From the NCBI RefSeq assembly GCF_000972845.2, contig NC_040018.1:4241022-4305021 (forward strand): DNA of 64,000 nucleotides, in the 5' to 3' direction. The notes under the pieces are model-generated. The model had not been told where the DNA came from. It ran no database searches and saw only the letters and a program-made list of their open reading frames with translations. The translations under genes were made by a program, and so were the position numbers. This stretch comes from Larimichthys crocea (taxonomy: Eukaryota; Chordata; Actinopteri; Sciaenidae). Shown in pieces: positions 59,933 to 64,000 of the stretch (the first letter of the stretch is position 1; each line of letters starts with the position of its first letter).

Positions 59933-61246
59933 TTTGAAGACTCATCTCTCTCATCATTCTCAACATCTTTATGGCGACAGTGTGGTAGCACTGACTTGAG
60001 AAAGAACCACCTTTTGTATTGACGATTCAACAGTTAAATGCCTATCCAAACCATGGGAGTACTGTCACCTACCCGTCTAAGCACAAAAATGAAAGGCACA
60101 CCCAAAAATAACTCAATCTCAGTGGAGGGAATGCCACTCCTCACCTCCATCTGCTCTGTTAATTTTGTATATCAAGACACCTTGCCACAAATTATCGCTT
60201 ACTTAACCTACTCAATCTCTTGAGTCTGATCTGTCTTCCATATATTTCTAGATGTGTGTCATAGCTACATGTCTCTGAGAGGCAGTATACCTTTTTTGAG
60301 ACATTAAAAGTGCTTCTTTATTAGCCCTGTAGCTTAATTATTAAATTAATCCCTGAAAACTGTGTTATTTGACCAACCACTTGAACCGTGTAAACATCAT
60401 CAGCTTATCCAGGTGATTACTCCTGGTGGTCGGTGCTGTGGTCTGCATATAAATCTACTTTGTGTCGAAAGGAACGCTCCTTTGAAATTCAAACCACCTT
60501 AAGTGTTTCAGGGAAAGGCCTGTTGACATTTTATATTTGCAAGAGCAATGTGATAACAGGAGAAGAGTTGGACCGGATGACAGTAAGTGCAAATGGGACA
60601 TTAACCCAGCATCCACAGTGTAAAGCTGATACCGTAGTGTTCATTTAAATTCTCTGCGTCGACTACGTGCAGGGAGTAAACAGAGCAAAGGCCACCTCGT
60701 GTCGTTTGGAAACGGCATCTGTGGAAGCCAGAGGTCAAGAGTCTAACGTACCCAAACATGTGGTGAAAGATAGCTGGGGGACGGGATTTTAACATCACAT
60801 ATCATTAGACCTTAATTAGTAAAGTGGGCTTTAGAGACTGGGCCTCCCATCTGCCTCGGTTTGACATAGCTCGTCCTTCACATTTCATCGAGAAGATGAA
60901 AGTTTGAGCGGGTTGCTTCTCGCCGCATTACTGCAAGATATCAAGTTTATCTGGCACATCGGGGGTTTGTGAGTGTATTAATAACGCAATTTGTGTTAAC
61001 GACACATCTGTCCCAGGTTGCTGTAGCTCCAGATGCACACGCTGTCTCTCATCATTTATACTCCTGATCAGTCCTGCTGACGTCAGAGTTTAGACGTCAA
61101 GAGGGAAAGACGTACTGTTCTCTTTAAAAAAGAGTTAATATGTGTTTATTTGAAATACATACCACAGTAGCTGCTTTTGACATCTTGTGCAAAAACAAAG
61201 GTATTCAACTAATATGGTCACTGATTTGCCTAATCTATGACTTGCT

Positions 61247-61302
61247 TGTAGAGCTGGGCCTTTTTTTAACTTTGTGGTTTTTCAACCATATCGCCCAGCC
61301 CT
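61247..61302. repeat. Minimal GCTGGGC-ended repeat, about 56 bp
   Basis: AGAGCTGGGCC on the left and ATATCGCCCAGCCCTGG on the right are the two ends of a common fish repeat (GGGCTGGGCGATATGG). Only about 30 bases remain between them. Confidence 0.5.
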
Positions 61303-62104
61303 GGTTATGTTGATCAATTAACCATTTAATAAATAAAATATCCAAATATATGGAAAAATACCCTTCACGACTTTCCAGAGACAAAGGCTGTGTCTCTTTA
61401 GATTGCATTGTATTGTCTGAACAACGGTCCAAAACTCGAATGTATTCAGTTTACAATGATATAAAACCGAAGGTAGTTGACATGTGTTAGGAAACTGCAG
61501 ATGTTTTGCATATTTGCTTAACTACTGTCACGATAACAGATGAAAGGAGATCTACCGCTGGCCTGGGGAGAGGTCACTAAGAAACCTACTACCCTTACAT
61601 ATTTTCAAAGACACGCCTTACCAGAAACAATTCTTCTTCAGAGTCGGCCTAAAGGCATAAAACCAGTTGTTTCCACCCAGTCTGAACAAAGAAAGTGAGA
61701 CATTGCCCCCGGTCTCTATTGAGAAAAGCGTTTAGAGACTGACTTGACTTATCTTAATAACTGACTTTAATTTCCTTGTAATAGTGATTTCCTTTTGTAG
61801 TAATAATGTAGTAATTTCCTTTTAAAGACTAATAGATTAATCCGCTAATTGTTCAGCACTGTACTCAATGTATTCAAAGATTATAGCTGGTTAAAAAGTG
61901 ACAGTCATACCACATATCTCCCCAGGCTTCCTGTCTGCCTTTCAATTGGACATAATAACAATAAAAGATTAGAATTGGCCAAAAATGAAGTATCAAGAGT
62001 GTAGCAACGTGTGCCTCACAGAGGAACTCACTTCAGGCTTGCTGCTAACTCTGGACGGGCTTTCAACTTGTGAGAGCGGACAGGAGAGCAAAGTGCTTCT
62101 TGTG

Positions 62105-62170
62105 TACACAAGCTGCTGTAACAGGTGAATTTTCCCCAGTGTGGGATCAAGAAAGTCTTAATCTTATCTT
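62105..62170 (+). mobile_element. LINE 3' tail fragment, plus strand
   Basis: GCTGCTGTAACAGGTGAATT, TTCCCCAGTGTGGGATCAAG and AATCTTATCTTACTC mirror the tail at 38896 in the opposite orientation. No coding part can be read upstream with confidence. Confidence 0.6.
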
Positions 62171-62235
62171 ACTCTTATAAACTATACTGTCCTGCTGTAT
62201 GAAGTAATAAAGTAGAGTCAGTCAATCAATCAATC

Positions 62236-62310
62236 ATACTTTATTTGTGTAGCACTTATTCATTGAAACAGAATGTAACACAAAGTGCTTCACTCAATAA
62301 AACAACCACA
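62236..62310 (+). repeat. Common fish short repeat (TTTATTTGTGTAGCACTT type)
   Basis: ATACTTTATTTGTGTAGCAC, then ATTGAAACAGAATGTAACAC, AAAGTGCTTCACTCAATAAA. Resembles the repeat near 44650. A short TCAA tandem run (62220-62234) precedes it. Confidence 0.5.
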
Positions 62311-63842
62311 GCCGCCCAAAGCCTGTGAACAAAAACATGACCAGGAAACACTATCTTATCATTTTGCAACGAGGGAACCCCGGAGGCAGCATTAGAAAGA
62401 GATAGAAAGGATATACCCAGTAATAAAACAGAAAAACAAAAACTAACGGGTGTGGCTACAAACAGCAGTTCAACAGTATAGTTGTTACACGCTGTCCTGA
62501 GCAACAAGCGGACCCTGAAGGTCTAACATCAGCCTGTGAAAGACGGTGTTTCATATACGGAATATTAAATAATTCTCCTGCTAAAATCTTCTCCGCAGCT
62601 TGAAGAACGAGTCTTTTCTCGCTCCGCTTTGCTCCTGCTCTGTTGCATTATCAGAAGATATCGCAGTGGAGAAACTGCTCTCTCCACCTAGTGCTCGTCG
62701 GGGCCCGCAACCATCACAGTGTCTGCTCATGTTGAACAAAATGGACAGAGGAGTATCTAAAGGCTTATCACTGGCATTGTATTACCCAGAATTCCTTTTG
62801 CCTGTGTTATTCTCATCTCTCTCTCTCTGTCTCTCTGTCTCTTTCTCCCGCACGCTCCTGATCCACATTTGGCATGGCTGGATGGTCATTTTGCCAGGGG
62901 AGAATTGGAAGAGATTGTGTGCGGCCCCCTTCAGTATGTTCTCCCCTTCAAGTCTCTGGATGTTTCCGTGCAGCAGAGAAGCGGCTAAAGCAACAGTCTA
63001 GAGAGAGAGGTAATTGCTTCCCGGTGATGAGATGAATTGACAGTCGCTTTGCAGCCGTGCTGTTTATTTCCCACGTCTGCCCCTCTCCACCGAAGCCCAA
63101 GTCAGGAGTGTGTGTGTGTGTCTGTGTGTGAGATTGAAATGCATCACCTGTTTGTCGAATTAATACAATATACGGGTCTGTGACTGCGGGTGTATTCAGA
63201 TTGATACAGAATTGTCCTTCCAAACTGAAGGAGAGTGGTTTCTCCTCGGCTCTCCTCACTCTTTGATGGGTATCTCACCATCGTGCCTCAGTGCGTCTGA
63301 GTGTTTCTTGCCTTCGAACGCAGTCAAGAGAAAAGAACACATCCTGCACAACTGACAGGGTTTATTCTTTATGGTGTTAGAGCTATTTGTAAAACAACTA
63401 TTCTGTGAATATTAACACTTAATTTTCTTATTTTTTTTAATCTCCACCAGTAGCTTTTACTCGAAGGTAACACAAAAAAACAGATAGCTTTTCTGGGGTT
63501 TATGGATATTTTGTGGAGGCTGTAGGTTAGGCAGTAGGGAGGTTAACTCCTGACAAGCACTTCTACAACATTACCTTCACAGCGTGGCATTCATCAGCTT
63601 AGTGACTCCCCATGCCTGCTCCTTGTCAAGCGCCGCTGTCACCGCCGCTGCATACTTGCGGCTTTACCGCAAAGATTCATTCACCAGAGGGCGAAGCTGA
63701 AACGAAATGAACGTCTTTTTCTGCCTCATCAGTAAGATTCAAACTGAGTGTGAGTTACGTAAGCGCGGCTAAATTTATCAATGCTCATTTTATGCAAAGC
63801 CTGAGCTCCCAGGCGCAGACTGTGTGATGTTCAAAATGAGAA

Positions 63843-63873
63843 GGTGGTGGTGGTGGTGGTGGTGGTGGGGGGG
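63843..63873. repeat. (TGG)n microsatellite
   Basis: About nine GGT/TGG units followed by a G run. Confidence 0.93.
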
Positions 63874-64000
63874 AGTTGGGGATGAGGCGTTTGTTTCCCT
63901 GCAAGCCATTTGATTTCTATTTCTGTGCCTGGAAAAAACAAGATTTTAAAAAGGTCATGCTAATTTTAGCCGTGTTTTCTTGAAGGAAAAGGAAGACGTG

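Larger units (their letters stand above)
55912..64000. other. Right end of window; no gene found
   Basis: AT-rich sequence with LINE tails (57560 and 62105), family D copy 3, a family F right end, a tiny GCTGGGC element, CT-rich tracts and a TGG microsatellite. The longest open frame (62600-63001, 133 codons) shows no known domain and crosses a CT microsatellite. Confidence 0.55.

Noticed and set aside
60547..60585. Exon-like 39-bp stretch between TTTGCAAG and ACAGTAAGT
   Set aside because: Weak acceptor, tiny size, and the encoded residues match nothing I know.
62600..63001. 133-codon open frame on the plus strand, preceded by an acceptor-like CTTCTCCGCAG
   Set aside because: No known domain, crosses a CT microsatellite that yields repetitive serine-leucine residues, and no donor or partner exon was found.

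Overview
This is a stretch of a vertebrate nuclear genome, almost certainly a ray-finned fish and probably a spiny-rayed (percomorph) teleost. The evidence is one intron-rich tetraspanin gene, GT-AG introns of 100 bp to 8.3 kb, abundant dinucleotide microsatellites, and many interspersed repeats of types typical of acanthomorph fish: hAT DNA transposons, tRNA-derived SINEs and Rex/CR1-like LINE tails. There are no operons, bacterial genes, CRISPR arrays or intact viral genes. Family names for repeats come from recall of fish repeats, not from a search.

The left third (about 1.5-21.6 kb, plus strand) holds one complete coding gene: the fish orthologue of CD151, the tetraspanin partner of laminin-binding integrins. 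Seven coding exons join in phase 0 into a 253-residue protein. It keeps the six large-loop cysteines, an N-glycosylation site at Asn159, the palmitoylation-type cysteine pairs and a C-terminal YRSL sorting motif. A 1.7 kb 3' UTR ends at an AATAAA at 21611. The promoter and first non-coding exon are not identified and may lie left of the window. Introns 1-3 carry microsatellites, fish repeats, and one pair of similar 95-bp segments.

From 21.6 to 64 kb I find no supportable host exon. This 42 kb is either intergenic or lies inside a very large intron of another gene. It is a mosaic of mobile-element remains: a 983-bp hAT element with a perfect 8-bp target duplication (31976-32958); a broken hAT copy with a decayed BED finger (44633-45271); an 835-bp hAT element with a perfect 8-bp duplication (54915-55749) nested in an older repeat; five copies of that older repeat (family A); three copies of family D; SINEs near 29 and 39 kb; and LINE 3' fragments near 36.8, 38.9, 57.6 and 62.1 kb. 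A 41-bp almost perfect palindrome sits at 53183-53223, and a retrocopy-like polyadenylated end at 27578-27619.

I did not find a convincing new biological system. The observations most worth following are the QRD-to-IRD change in the CD151 integrin-binding motif, the palindrome, the two dated hAT insertions with their internal oddities, and two pairs of short duplicated non-coding segments.
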